The notes: generated by a model not told the origin, from the letters alone. Positions 9,371 to 18,026 are shown, counted from the first letter of the stretch. The stretch: DNA of 64,000 bases from UMGS1002 sp045586785 (GCA_045586785.1 JAZNBA010000085.1:27134-91133), one strand, 5' to 3'. Numbers and translations: made by a program.

Positions 9371-9406
9371 AAAAGCAATAGCCAAATTATTTTGGCTATT
9401 GCTTTT
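9371..9406 (+). terminator. Intrinsic terminator after the lipoprotein-like gene
   Basis: A perfect stem of about 16 base pairs (arms AAAAGCAATAGCCAAA and its complement) with a short loop and a T-run in the 3' arm. It could work in both directions. Its 3' arm contains the -35 box of the plsY promoter. Confidence 0.85.
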
Positions 9407-9427
9407 ATTGCTTGTTTGTGGTAAAAT
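9399..9427 (+). promoter_or_regulatory. Promoter for plsY
   Basis: TTGCTT at 9399-9404, a 17-base spacer ending in TGG, and TAAAAT at 9422-9427. The -35 box lies inside the 3' arm of the upstream terminator, so the two signals share bases. The plsY start codon is 31 bases downstream. Confidence 0.65.
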
Positions 9428-9458
9428 ATAAATATTGAATTAGAAGTGAGGTGTCCTT

Positions 9459-10280
9459 ATGGAAACTTTTGATAGTTTTTTTGTGTCATATATGATTACT
9501 CAGAATCCCGGCATGAGTGAAACGTGGAGAGTCGTACTTATTGCGGCGTGTATCTTAGCAAGCGCGGTTATAGCTTATTTGCTCGGTAGTATCAATACGG
9601 CTATTTTACTTTCTAAAATATTTTACAAAGAGGATATTCGTCAGCACGGAAGCGGTAATGCGGGCATGACAAATATGTTGCGCACATACGGTAAAGGTGT
9701 GGCAGCGCTTACTTTTGCGGGTGATATGCTTAAGTGTGCTATCGCAATGATCATCGGATGGCTGTTGCTTGGTGTTGACGGCATGGATATTGCGGGTCTT
9801 TTCTGCGTTATCGGTCATGTATTTCCGTGTTGGTTCAAGTTTGTCGGCGGAAAGGGAATGGCAGTGACCATTATGGTCATGCTGATGACAAACTGGCAAG
9901 TGGCATTGATACTTATGACAATATTCCTCATTATTGTTTTGGGGACTAAATATATGTCACTGGCTTCTGTCATGGTATCGCTGATGTATCCGGTTTTGTT
10001 GTCCTCTTGGAATGAAATGGGCTTTATACCGATTGATAAACAACACAATGTCCTTTTTGCAGTGTTGATAACAGGTATAGTCGTAGTTATGCATCGCAAG
10101 AATATTAAGCGTCTGATAGACAAGACCGAGTCTAAAGTTTCGCTTGGTAAAAAGAAAAAGCAAACCGAGCAAGAGGCGGAATCTGATATTTCGGATGCTG
10201 TTTCGGAGGAAGGTAAGCCTATGACGGCAAGCTATCGCCGTCAGTTGAACAAGAAAAATAAAAAGGGGAATAAAAAATGA
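9459..10280 (+). CDS. plsY: Glycerol-3-phosphate acyltransferase PlsY
   Basis: PlsY moves an acyl group from acyl-phosphate to the sn-1 position of glycerol-3-phosphate, starting phospholipid synthesis at the membrane. The family loops are clear: GSGNAGMTNMLRTYGK (about residues 66-81) and GHVFPCWFKFVGGKGMA (about 119-135), between hydrophobic helices. At 273 residues it is about 70 longer than the usual 190-210. The extra length is a charged, lysine-rich cytoplasmic tail from about residue 210 onward. The stop overlaps the ATG of the methyltransferase (ATGA at 10277-10280), which indicates translational coupling. Confidence 0.94.
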   Translation: METFDSFFVSYMITQNPGMSETWRVVLIAACILASAVIAYLLGSINTAILLSKIFYKEDIRQHGSGNAGMTNMLRTYGKGVAALTFAGDMLKCAIAMIIGWLLLGVDGMDIAGLFCVIGHVFPCWFKFVGGKGMAVTIMVMLMTNWQVALILMTIFLIIVLGTKYMSLASVMVSLMYPVLLSSWNEMGFIPIDKQHNVLFAVLITGIVVVMHRKNIKRLIDKTESKVSLGKKKKQTEQEAESDISDAVSEEGKPMTASYRRQLNKKNKKGNKK

Positions 10281-11449
10281 ATTCCATAGCTATCGAGGCA
10301 TCTACTCGTTTGGCTGAACTCATAATACTTGCGGCGCAACGCGGTGTATTGAAAAAGGCAGTGCTGTCAAAGCCGGATGATATAGATATCAAGCGTGCAG
10401 AGCTTAGGCGTATTACACTGTCGCGTGGCGAGGCGATCCAACTTGAGATATTCACGTCCGACAACAAGGCGCATCACCGCAATATAATGTTGCCGTGTGA
10501 GGCAGAGGACATTGAATCAATAATTGCTTGCTATAAGCAGATAAATCTGTTGACTACTGCGGGGGACTGCGAATACAGACGTTCAAAGTCGGGTAACTCA
10601 ACTATCATCGGTGATAAGAAACTGTATGATTCAATTATGAAAGGGCAGTCCGATGTAGCCAAAGCTCAAACAAACGACAGAAAAAAATCTCACATTTTAA
10701 GCGGAAATGAACCGTTTTTGAAGCTTTTGGGCGTGAGCGATGCCAATGGACGGGTATATGATAAAAAGCAATCAAAATTCAGGCAGATAAATAAATTTCT
10801 TGAACACGTAGAGCAGATTGAAAAATATTTGCCGAATGACAGCATACGTATATGTGATCTTTGCTGCGGAAAAAGCTATCTTTCTTTTGCCGTGTATCAT
10901 TATTTTTCCGTGATAAAGGGTATGAACGTCAATATGACAGGTGTGGACTTGAAGTCGGATGTGATCGAGTACTGCTCACAAATTGCAAACAAGCTTGGGT
11001 TTGGTGGTTTAAGTTTTGTATGCGGTGATATTAATGATTATTATACAGACAGCTTGCCGCAATTGGTTATATCGCTTCACGCTTGTGATGTTGCTACGGA
11101 TATTGTGCTTAACAAGGCGGCTGAGTGGGAAGCCGACGTTATATTATCAACGCCGTGCTGCCACCATGAGCTTAATCACACGCTGAATTGTCCCGAGCTT
11201 GATTTTATCGCGGAGTATTCTATGCTTCGTCAAAAGCTTTGTGACGCGGCAACGGATGCTATGCGTCTCAAGTTGCTTGAAGCAAAGGGATATTCTACTG
11301 CCGCTCTTGAGCTGATTGACCCCGAGGAAACACCGAAAAATATTATGCTTCGTGCTATCAAACGAAAAGGATTTGATAAAAATGGTGCAGAGGCACAGCG
11401 ATTAATGCAGAAATATATTGAAATAAAAGACTTTTTGATTAGAAAATAA
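10277..11449 (+). CDS. Class I SAM-dependent methyltransferase (Methyltransf_32 type)
   Basis: A 390-residue protein with a C-terminal Rossmann methyltransferase domain. The SAM-binding segment reads IRICDLCCGKSYLSFA (about residues 192-207), followed by an acidic strand end (TGVDLK). Two further motifs, ISLHACDVATD and STPCCHHELN, are typical of a family related to eukaryotic GSTCD/TRM13-like enzymes. The first 150 residues form a separate charged domain. The substrate is unknown; RNA is the best guess from the relatives. It is translationally coupled to plsY through a 4-base overlap, which does not by itself indicate a lipid role. Confidence 0.78.
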   Translation: MNSIAIEASTRLAELIILAAQRGVLKKAVLSKPDDIDIKRAELRRITLSRGEAIQLEIFTSDNKAHHRNIMLPCEAEDIESIIACYKQINLLTTAGDCEYRRSKSGNSTIIGDKKLYDSIMKGQSDVAKAQTNDRKKSHILSGNEPFLKLLGVSDANGRVYDKKQSKFRQINKFLEHVEQIEKYLPNDSIRICDLCCGKSYLSFAVYHYFSVIKGMNVNMTGVDLKSDVIEYCSQIANKLGFGGLSFVCGDINDYYTDSLPQLVISLHACDVATDIVLNKAAEWEADVILSTPCCHHELNHTLNCPELDFIAEYSMLRQKLCDAATDAMRLKLLEAKGYSTAALELIDPEETPKNIMLRAIKRKGFDKNGAEAQRLMQKYIEIKDFLIRK

Positions 11450-11457
11450 ATAAAAGA

Positions 11458-11486
11458 AAGCCATAGACGGATTTTGTCTATGGCTT
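11458..11486. terminator. Bidirectional terminator between methyltransferase and asd
   Basis: A perfect 11-bp stem (AAGCCATAGAC and complement) with a 7-base loop. A-rich sequence flanks the left side and T-rich sequence the right. It separates two convergent genes and can serve both. Confidence 0.85.
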
Positions 11487-11492
11487 AAATTT

Positions 11493-12569
11493 TTAGTCTA
11501 AGTAGCCGAGTCTGTACAAAAGCTCTGCTGTAAGAACACCGCCGCCGGCTGCGCCGCGGAGCGTGTTATGAGAGAGACCGACAAATTTATAATCAAACAG
11601 TGTATCTTCGCGAAGTCTGCCTGCGCAAACGCCCATACCGCCGTAAATGTCGCGGTCAAGACCCGCCTGAGGACGGTTATCTTCCTCAAAATATGTGATG
11701 AACTGCTTGGGGGCGTGGGGAAGCCCAAGCTCTTGGGGTAACCCGCGGAACTCTTTCCAAGCCTGAAGTATCTCCTCCTTGGAGGGCTTGTTTTCGAAGC
11801 TGATGAATACGGCTGCTGTATGACCGTCTGTAACGGGAACACGGATGCACTGCGTTGTAATAAGAGGACTTTGCGCCTTAACGATAGTGCCTTTTTCAAT
11901 TGTTCCCCAAACGCGCAGAGGCTCCTGCTCGCTCTTTTCTTCTTCTCCGCCAATGTAGGGAATTATATTGTCCTGCATTTCGGGCCACTCGCGGAATGTT
12001 TTACCTGCACCGGATATAGCCTGATATGTAGTAGCAACAATACTTGTAGGCTTGAATTTGAGCAGGGGAGTTATCATGGGAACATATGACTGGATAGAGC
12101 AATTGGGTTTAACCGCGATAAAGCCGCGACGAGTTCCAAGGCGCGCGCGCTGTGCCTCGATTACCTTGAGGTGATCGGGGTTGATCTCGGGGATTATCAT
12201 AGGAACGTCTGGAGTCCAGCGGTTTGCGGAGTTGTTGGAAACTACGGGGATCTCTGCTTTGGCGTAAGCTTCTTCAAGCGCAAGTATTTCATCCTTTTTC
12301 ATGTCAACTGCGCAGAAAACAAAGTCTACAAGCTTTGCCATTTCGTCTATATGTGATGCATCAATAACTGTCATAGATGCGGCAAATGCGGGCATTGGAG
12401 TTTTAAGCTTCCAGCGACCGTTGAGTGCTTCCTCATATGTTTTTCCGGCAGAACGGGAGGATGCTGCAAGTGCGGTGACTTCAAAATAGGGATGGTTATC
12501 AAGCAATGTCAGAAATCTTTGACCTACCATGCCTGTTGCGCCGATTATACCGGCTCTGAGCTTTTTCAT
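11493..12569 (-). CDS. asd: Aspartate-semialdehyde dehydrogenase (archaeal/fungal-type)
   Basis: Asd reduces aspartyl phosphate to aspartate semialdehyde with NADPH, the branch point to lysine/diaminopimelate, threonine and methionine. The N-terminal dinucleotide loop is GATGMVGQRF and the catalytic cysteine lies in KPNCSIQ. The C-terminal GLSHNTLRGAAGG segment is typical of the archaeal/fungal branch of the family rather than the E. coli type. I chose ATG at 12569 (358 residues) because GGAGAT lies 8 bases upstream. A TTG at 12590 would place that ribosome-binding site inside the coding region. A promoter with TTGATT, N17 and TATTAT lies at 12607-12635. Confidence 0.95.
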   Translation of the reverse strand: MKKLRAGIIGATGMVGQRFLTLLDNHPYFEVTALAASSRSAGKTYEEALNGRWKLKTPMPAFAASMTVIDASHIDEMAKLVDFVFCAVDMKKDEILALEEAYAKAEIPVVSNNSANRWTPDVPMIIPEINPDHLKVIEAQRARLGTRRGFIAVKPNCSIQSYVPMITPLLKFKPTSIVATTYQAISGAGKTFREWPEMQDNIIPYIGGEEEKSEQEPLRVWGTIEKGTIVKAQSPLITTQCIRVPVTDGHTAAVFISFENKPSKEEILQAWKEFRGLPQELGLPHAPKQFITYFEEDNRPQAGLDRDIYGGMGVCAGRLREDTLFDYKFVGLSHNTLRGAAGGGVLTAELLYRLGYLD

Positions 12570-12606
12570 AGATTTATCTCCATTATGCAAAAAATTTAAT
12601 AAAAAT

Positions 12607-12635
12607 ATAATATCACATTATTTAGCTAAAATCAA
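12607..12635 (-). promoter_or_regulatory. Promoter for asd
   Basis: On the minus strand: TTGATT, a 17-base spacer ending in TGTGA, then TATTAT. It lies between rsmI and asd, so asd can be transcribed apart from the upstream rsmI. Confidence 0.65.
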
Positions 12636-12654
12636 TATGTATTATGAACAATAT

Positions 12655-13524
12655 TTATTTTTGGTGCACTGTTTTATATATATCATTTTTCGGTACACCT
12701 CGGTCATGCGCCACATTCTTTATGGCATCACGAATATCTATACCACTACTTGTATAATATTCAAGATGCTGTTCAACGGTCATTTCTTGCCAAAAGCAAT
12801 CAGAGGCGGTAGATTCAGCACCGGATACGACCAGAACGTATTCGCCTCGCGGTTGATTTTCTTCGTAATGTTTTATTGCATTACCGAGTGTAGTTCGTAT
12901 AGTTTGCTCGTTTAATTTTGTCAACTCACGGCAAAGCGTGATTTTTCTGCTTTCTCCAAATGCTGCGGAGAGATCTGATAATGTAGCTTTGAGTTTATGA
13001 GGTGCTTCATGAAAGATCATGGTGCGACCTTCATTTTTTAAGGCATCCAATCGCGCACGGCGTTCCGCTTTTGCTGTGGGCAAGAAGCCTTCGAAGCAAA
13101 AGCGCGCTGTGGCAAGACCGGAAAGTGTAAGAGCGCATATGGCTGCACACGCGCCGGGAACGGATATGACGGTTATATTATTATCGGCGCACAAACGCAC
13201 AAGATCTTCTCCGGGATCGCTTATGGCCGGAGTGCCGGCATCGGTTATAAGCGCGCATGATTCGCCTTGAGAAAGACGTTGTACAATAATTTGACCGTGC
13301 TCTCGTTTGTTATGCTCAAAATACGATACCATTGGTTTGGAAATGCCGAAATGCGTTAATAAACGCAAAGAATTTCGAGTGTCCTCGGCGGCTATGAAAT
13401 CCACTTCGGATAAAACTTTGAGAGCGCGTTCAGATATATCAGAAAGGTTGCCAATGGGGGTTGCTACTAAATACAAGCAACCTTCAAGTGTTATGTTTTT
13501 TTCGCTTGATATATTTTTGGACAT
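12655..13524 (-). CDS. rsmI: 16S rRNA (cytidine-1402-2'-O)-methyltransferase RsmI
   Basis: RsmI adds a 2'-O-methyl group to C1402 in the decoding centre of 16S rRNA. The 289-residue product shows the tetrapyrrole-methylase fold motifs ATPIGNLSD near the N-terminus, AAEDTR, the glycine-rich DAGTPAISDPG, and HEAPHKL in the C-terminal half. The ATG at 13524 follows AAAGGCGG at a good distance. A longer reading frame back to 13716 has no such site and adds 64 non-homologous residues. The partner enzyme RsmH, which methylates N4 of the same nucleotide, is encoded at 27713. Confidence 0.95.
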   Translation of the reverse strand: MSKNISSEKNITLEGCLYLVATPIGNLSDISERALKVLSEVDFIAAEDTRNSLRLLTHFGISKPMVSYFEHNKREHGQIIVQRLSQGESCALITDAGTPAISDPGEDLVRLCADNNITVISVPGACAAICALTLSGLATARFCFEGFLPTAKAERRARLDALKNEGRTMIFHEAPHKLKATLSDLSAAFGESRKITLCRELTKLNEQTIRTTLGNAIKHYEENQPRGEYVLVVSGAESTASDCFWQEMTVEQHLEYYTSSGIDIRDAIKNVAHDRGVPKNDIYKTVHQK

Positions 13525-13608
13525 TTTGTTAAGACCGCCTTTCTTTGGTACGCACATGCAGTTTTTCGAATATACTTTAATGAGAAGAAAAAATTTGCGA
13601 GGGTAAAT

Positions 13609-14175
13609 ATGGCAATAAAAATTTATATTGATCAAGGCCACAATCCTGTAAATCCGAATGCGGGAGCAGAGGGCAATGGAATTCGTGAGCAGGATGTTGT
13701 ATATACTATAGGGCAAGAGTTAGCGGCACTGTTGCGTAATGACGATAGATTTGATGTAAAGCTATCACGTCCTACCCCAAATACCCAGCTCGGTGTTTCC
13801 AATACTACCAGCTTAGCAGCACGCGTTAATGATGCGAATTCATGGGGAGCTGATTATTTTATCAGCTTACACACAAATGCTTCTGATATTTCAAGTGCAA
13901 GTGGCAGCGAAGCGTTTGCATATTCTAGAACTTCTGAGGGATTTGCACTTGGACAACGCATACTTTATTGGCTGAATAATATTACAGGACTTACAAACAG
14001 AGGTGTTTTTGCGCGTCCGGGACTTTACATATTGCGTAAGACACAAATGCCCTCTGTGCTTGTCGAGCTTGGCTTTATCACCAACTATTATGACGCTAAT
14101 CTTATGAATACACGCCCCGACTTGTTTGCGCGAGGCGTGTATTACGGTTTGCTTGATTATTTTGGATTACTTTGA
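13609..14175 (+). CDS. N-acetylmuramoyl-L-alanine amidase, Amidase_3 family, no signal peptide
   Basis: A compact 188-residue zinc amidase that cuts the bond between muramic acid and the stem peptide. The zinc and catalytic residues of the Amidase_3 fold are present: DQGHNP (His about 11), the glutamate in GIREQDV (about 27), SLHTN (His about 86) and the C-terminal VLVELGF (Glu about 163). There is no signal peptide or membrane segment, so it is either released by lysis, used inside the forespore or mother cell, or exported by another route. Stand-alone cytosolic versions occur as phage endolysins, but no phage genes lie nearby. It overlaps the convergent phosphorylase gene by 9 bases. It begins behind GAGGG at 13600-13604. 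Confidence 0.88.
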   Translation: MAIKIYIDQGHNPVNPNAGAEGNGIREQDVVYTIGQELAALLRNDDRFDVKLSRPTPNTQLGVSNTTSLAARVNDANSWGADYFISLHTNASDISSASGSEAFAYSRTSEGFALGQRILYWLNNITGLTNRGVFARPGLYILRKTQMPSVLVELGFITNYYDANLMNTRPDLFARGVYYGLLDYFGLL

Positions 14176-14937
14176 AGCTTTAATAAGAATACGTATTGCC
14201 TCGACAGCAGCTTTTATGGCAGGTGAGGTATCATGATTTTCGTCGTTTGCTGTGTCAAGACCTGCATTGGCACGCTCTTGGTTCCACACTACACTGAAAA
14301 CTGCGCCTGTTTTTATTCCAAGCGATGCTCCTACTGTAAACAGAGTAGAGGCTTCCATTTCACTTGCAAGAACGCCAAGGCGTTTCCAAGCCTCCCATTT
14401 GTTGTTTAATTCATTGCATGTCGGCATTCTGTTAGGAGAATGCTGACCGTAAAATGAGTCCTTGCTTTGTACTACACCAATGTGGTGAGGCAAATTCTGC
14501 TGTGTTACAGCTTGGAGCAGCGCGAACATCACGTTAGCGTCGGAGACAGCGGGGAATTCTATAGGAGCATATTCGCGGCTTGTCCCGTCCTGGCGCACGG
14601 CACCGGAAGCAATAACAATATCACCACTATGAACATTGAGCGAAATTCCTCCGCATGTTCCTACACGTATCATGGTTGTAACGCCGCAGGCGGCGAGCTC
14701 TTCCACGGCGATTGCTGTAGAAGGACCGCCAATACCTGTTGAGCAAACTAAAATACGTTCGCCTTCAAGTGAGCCGCTCCAAATATTATATTCGCGATTG
14801 AAACTTATCTGTTCCGCTTTGTCAAATAATTGAGCAATTTTTTGGCAACGTCCGGGATCGCCGGGAAGAATTGCGTATTTTGCTCCATCATTTTGAGAAA
14901 TATTAATGTGGTATTGCAGAGTATGGCTATCCAACAT
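14167..14937 (-). CDS. Uridine phosphorylase-type nucleoside phosphorylase
   Basis: A 256-residue member of the PNP/UDP family that splits nucleosides with phosphate to ribose-1-phosphate and base. The phosphate-binding loop is LPGDPGR, followed by STGIGGPSTAI and the ribose/base region RVGTCGG. The C-terminal SEMEAS motif carries the ribose-binding Met-Glu. The pattern fits uridine phosphorylase (Udp) best, though purine use cannot be excluded. The ATG at 14937 follows a strong GGGAGGAG. The 3' end overlaps the convergent amidase gene by 9 bases. Confidence 0.88.
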   Translation of the reverse strand: MLDSHTLQYHINISQNDGAKYAILPGDPGRCQKIAQLFDKAEQISFNREYNIWSGSLEGERILVCSTGIGGPSTAIAVEELAACGVTTMIRVGTCGGISLNVHSGDIVIASGAVRQDGTSREYAPIEFPAVSDANVMFALLQAVTQQNLPHHIGVVQSKDSFYGQHSPNRMPTCNELNNKWEAWKRLGVLASEMEASTLFTVGASLGIKTGAVFSVVWNQERANAGLDTANDENHDTSPAIKAAVEAIRILIKASK

Positions 14938-15015
14938 AGAAATAAATGCTCCTCCCGGTAATTAGTTCTTTATTGAAATAGAAAATAGAGGGGTATATTA
15001 TTAAAGCAACATTTG

Positions 15016-15891
15016 TTAGTTTATTGCAATATCATATGAGAAGTCGAAGCAGTCGCCCGGAGTCAATCTGACCATTTCGGGCTTAGTCGCGATATCTTCG
15101 GGTTTGCCGTCGGCACCGGGAAGACCTATCCATGGTTCCATGCAGACGAAGGGAGCTTCTGTGAGGTTAGTATGCCACAGGCCAAAATATCTTACTTGCG
15201 GGCATGTCAAAGTTACAGAACGACTGTCCTTATCAGATGCAAGTACAAATGTCGTGGGAACATCTTTGAAGAAAATAGCATCATTGTCAAACAGACTGTG
15301 CTTGAGGTCAATATAGCGTCCGTCTCTGAGAGGATATTTTTCATATTCGCCGGTTACCAGGCATGCCTTTGAAAATACCATTTGCGAGAGATTGCCAATG
15401 TTCCCAAAGTCTATGTAATAATCATCGAACTTCAGGCCGTCTGCAAGCGGAACATTGAAGCCGGGATGACCTCCTGTGGAGAAGGGCAGTATTTTATCGC
15501 CATTGTTTGTAACAGTAGTGAGGCAGTGAACGGAATTTTCCTTGAGAGTATAACTGATTTTCAATTCAAAATCAAAGGGGAATATTTTTTTTGTTTCGTC
15601 ATTGCCGATGAGTTTGAACCTCAGCGTGTCATCTGTTTTAGACTCCAGTTCGAATTCGGTGAATCGTGCAAATCCGTGACAGCGCATTTCGTAAGTTTGG
15701 TCTTCACAGGTATATTTGTTTTCGAACAATCTTCCGCAGACGGGGAAAATATTTGATGCGCGTGAATTCCAATAGGGGGCAGTGCCTTGCCATAGATATT
15801 CTGTTCCGTCAGTGCTTTTGATAGAAAACAGCTCAGCGCCACAGGTGTTTACCGCAATGGATATTTTATCGTTATGAATTTCGTGTATCAT
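15016..15891 (-). CDS. Aldose 1-epimerase family protein (LacX-like)
   Basis: A 291-residue beta-sandwich mutarotase homologue. Visible features include the N-terminal GAELFSIKS and LWQGTAPYWNSRASNIFPVCGR segments, the active-site histidine region CHGFAR, and STGGHPGFNVP in the centre. The later WIGLPGADG region is typical of the LacX/YeaD-like branch rather than classical GalM. Members interconvert alpha and beta anomers of hexoses or phosphohexoses; the exact sugar is unknown. The gene has its own promoter at 15921-15949 and is divergent from spoVAD. Confidence 0.87.
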   Translation of the reverse strand: MIHEIHNDKISIAVNTCGAELFSIKSTDGTEYLWQGTAPYWNSRASNIFPVCGRLFENKYTCEDQTYEMRCHGFARFTEFELESKTDDTLRFKLIGNDETKKIFPFDFELKISYTLKENSVHCLTTVTNNGDKILPFSTGGHPGFNVPLADGLKFDDYYIDFGNIGNLSQMVFSKACLVTGEYEKYPLRDGRYIDLKHSLFDNDAIFFKDVPTTFVLASDKDSRSVTLTCPQVRYFGLWHTNLTEAPFVCMEPWIGLPGADGKPEDIATKPEMVRLTPGDCFDFSYDIAIN

Positions 15892-15920
15892 AGCATACTC
15901 CTTTTGTTTTTTATAATAAT

Positions 15921-15949
15921 ATTATAACATATGTTGCCGATAAAATCAA
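15921..15949 (-). promoter_or_regulatory. Promoter for the aldose epimerase
   Basis: On the minus strand: TTGATT, a 17-base spacer ending in TGT, then TATAAT. It occupies most of the 79-base gap to spoVAD, leaving little space for a separate spoVAD promoter. Confidence 0.68.
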
Positions 15950-15970
15950 TAACAATACAGAGGATAAACG

Positions 15971-16984
15971 TTGGATAAAATTATAAATTTAAACACGGGT
16001 ATTATATCGGCTGCGTCTGCGGTCGGTCGAATGGAAGCTGACGGACCGCTCGGAAATTTGTTTGATATTAAAGACGAAACCGATAAATACGGAATGGATA
16101 GCTTTGAACGAGCAGAGGCTGCAATGCAACGTGCGGCTATGAATGTTGCTATTTCGAAGGCAGGAGTATCACCGACTAAGATAGAGGCGCTGTTTGCAGG
16201 TGATCTTATGAATCAATGTACAAGTTCTGCATATGGAATGCTTAGCTTTGACATTCCTTATTTTGGACTTTATGGCGCATGTTCTACTGCGGCTGAATCT
16301 ATAATGTTGGCAGCTATTACGACCTCTACCGGAATATTTGATTGCGCCGCGGCAATTACATCGTCTCACTATTGTACTGCAGAGCGCCAGTACCGTTCAC
16401 CGCTTGAATATGGCGCTCAACGTCCGCCTACCGCGCAATGGACTGTTACGGGCTCGGGCGCATTCGTGATAGGAAAAAACGGAAATGTTCGTATTACAGG
16501 TGCATTGCCCGGTATTGTTCATGAGAGGGGGATTCATGATGCCAATAATATGGGGGCTGCTATGGCTCCTGCGGCGGCAGATACGATACTTCGATATTAT
16601 GCGTACTGCGGCGGTAATTTGGACGGTATTGATATGATAGTTACAGGGGACCTTGGAAAAGAAGGTCTTGAGATATTAAAAGATCTTGTTGGAAGAGATA
16701 AGACTGATATTATATCAAAGCTTGATGACTGTGGAAAAATTATATATGATCTTGAAAGTCAGGATGTGCATTGCGGAGGGTCCGGCTGTGGATGTTCGGC
16801 GGTTGTGCTTGCCTCATATTTATTGCCACAATTAGAAAATGGTAGTATTAATGGTCTGTTATTTATTGGAACAGGGGCGATGATGAGTCCTATGACTATC
16901 CAACAGGGTGAGGGAATACCTGCTATTGCCCATTTGATCAAGTTTGAAACCGGGAATAAAAAATATGATTATAGAATATATTAA
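15971..16984 (+). CDS. spoVAD: Stage V sporulation protein AD
   Basis: SpoVAD is a thiolase-fold protein on the forespore inner membrane that binds dipicolinic acid during its import into the spore. The 337-residue length is normal. It keeps the family segments GDLMNQCTSSAYGM, YGACSTAAES (the thiolase-site cysteine) and SGCGCSAVVLASYLL. Translation starts at TTG 15971 behind AGAGGAT. The 3' end overlaps spoVAE by 20 bases. SpoVAC, normally the preceding gene, is not upstream; a divergent aldose epimerase is there instead. Expression under forespore sigma-G is expected from the family, but I could not see a convincing sigma-G site. Confidence 0.94.
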   Translation: MDKIINLNTGIISAASAVGRMEADGPLGNLFDIKDETDKYGMDSFERAEAAMQRAAMNVAISKAGVSPTKIEALFAGDLMNQCTSSAYGMLSFDIPYFGLYGACSTAAESIMLAAITTSTGIFDCAAAITSSHYCTAERQYRSPLEYGAQRPPTAQWTVTGSGAFVIGKNGNVRITGALPGIVHERGIHDANNMGAAMAPAAADTILRYYAYCGGNLDGIDMIVTGDLGKEGLEILKDLVGRDKTDIISKLDDCGKIIYDLESQDVHCGGSGCGCSAVVLASYLLPQLENGSINGLLFIGTGAMMSPMTIQQGEGIPAIAHLIKFETGNKKYDYRIY

Positions 16985-17327
16985 AGCATTTGTTTTTGGT
17001 GGCTTATTATGTGTTATAGCTCAAATTCTGTTGGATAAGACTAGATTAACACCGGCAAGAATACTTGTGGGGTACGTAGTTGCGGGGGTTGTTTTAGGCG
17101 CAATAGGCGTGTACGCACCGTTTGCAGATTTTGCAGGCGCAGGCGCAACTACGCCCTTGACAGGATTTGGATATATTATATTTAAGGGCATTACCGAGGA
17201 TGTAGATAAAAACGGTTTGCTTGGCATTTTTACAGGTGCGCTGCGAGCTGCGGCCGGAGGAACAGCCGCAGCATTGGTGTTTGGATATATGATGGCGATG
17301 TTTTTTAAGAGCAGATCCAAAGCTTGA
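16965..17327 (+). CDS. spoVAE: Stage V sporulation protein AE
   Basis: A 120-residue membrane protein of the SpoVAC/SpoVAEB family, part of the dipicolinate channel of the spore inner membrane. It has three to four hydrophobic segments with the conserved DKTRLTPARILV loop and the FAGAGATTPLTGFG motif between them. I chose ATG 16965, which overlaps spoVAD by 20 bases; a TTG at 16944 would add seven residues. The sequence fits SpoVAE rather than SpoVAC, so the usual C-D-E trio is reduced to D-E at this locus. The gene ends only 3 bases from the convergent sigK stop. Confidence 0.9.
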   Translation: MIIEYIKAFVFGGLLCVIAQILLDKTRLTPARILVGYVVAGVVLGAIGVYAPFADFAGAGATTPLTGFGYIIFKGITEDVDKNGLLGIFTGALRAAAGGTAAALVFGYMMAMFFKSRSKA

Positions 17328-17330
17328 TTT

Positions 17331-18026
17331 TTAAGTATTGCTATCGCCTGTAAAAGCATTAAAAAGTTTTTCCAACGCGCCTTTTTCAATTCGGCTGACA
17401 TACGATCGGGATATCCCCAGTATGTCAGCTGTTTGTTGTTGAGTGTATTGGCATGTGTTGTATAAGCCATATCGCATTATAATTATTTGTCTTTCTCGTT
17501 TTGTAAGCACTGTATGGATATATTTTAACATTCTATCGGTCTGCATTTTAAGATCGACCTCATCGGTTATTGAATCTTCGCAACTTATGACATCTATATA
17601 TGTAAGAGGATTACCGTCACGATCCATATCTATAGTTTCGTTTATTGAAACCTCGTTTGATAGTTTTTTTTGAGAGCGAAAGTACATTAATATTTCATTC
17701 TGTATGCATTTAGCAGCATATGTGGCAAATTTGGTATGTTTACTTCCGTCAAAGCTGTCTACCGCTTTAACAAGTCCTATGGAACCAACGGATATAAGGT
17801 CTTCTTGCGACTTGCTTCCAGAATAATATTTTCTTACTATATGAGCCACAAGCCTGAGATTATGAAGTATTAATTTTTGGCGCGACTGCGTATCACCGGA
17901 TTTCATGAGTTTAAAATACTCGGCTTCTTGTTCAGGTGGTAAAGGTGGCGGAAAGGATTGAGTGTTACCAACACTCAACATCAATCCAAGAAGATGCGAG
18001 AAAACAGAAAAAATATAAGTAAACAT
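17331..18026 (-). CDS. sigK: RNA polymerase sporulation sigma factor, pro-sigma-K
   Basis: Sigma-K directs late mother-cell transcription (coat, cortex, release). The 231-residue product has a hydrophobic pro-sequence of about 20 residues (MFTYIFSVFSHLLGLML), which in Bacillus is removed at the membrane by SpoIVFB. Region 2 then reads LRLVAHIVRKYY and SVGSIGLVKAVDSFD, and the region 4 helix-turn-helix reads TADILGISRSYVSRIEKGA. The coding sequence is continuous, so there is no skin-type prophage interruption here. It lies convergent with spoVAE and divergent from pfk. Confidence 0.95.
   Translation of the reverse strand: MFTYIFSVFSHLLGLMLSVGNTQSFPPPLPPEQEAEYFKLMKSGDTQSRQKLILHNLRLVAHIVRKYYSGSKSQEDLISVGSIGLVKAVDSFDGSKHTKFATYAAKCIQNEILMYFRSQKKLSNEVSINETIDMDRDGNPLTYIDVISCEDSITDEVDLKMQTDRMLKYIHTVLTKRERQIIIMRYGLYNTCQYTQQQTADILGISRSYVSRIEKGALEKLFNAFTGDSNT

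Noticed and set aside
13609..14937. Prophage lysis region around the amidase
   Set aside because: There are no holin, structural or integrase genes nearby, and the neighbours are rsmI and a nucleoside phosphorylase.
15892..15970. Sigma-G promoter ahead of spoVAD
   Set aside because: I compared the region with a GnATR and CATNNTA pattern at about 18 bases and found no convincing match. The same search ahead of spoVAF (19467-19543) also failed.
17331..18026. A skin-type element interrupting sigK
   Set aside because: The sigK reading frame is continuous from the pro-sequence to region 4.
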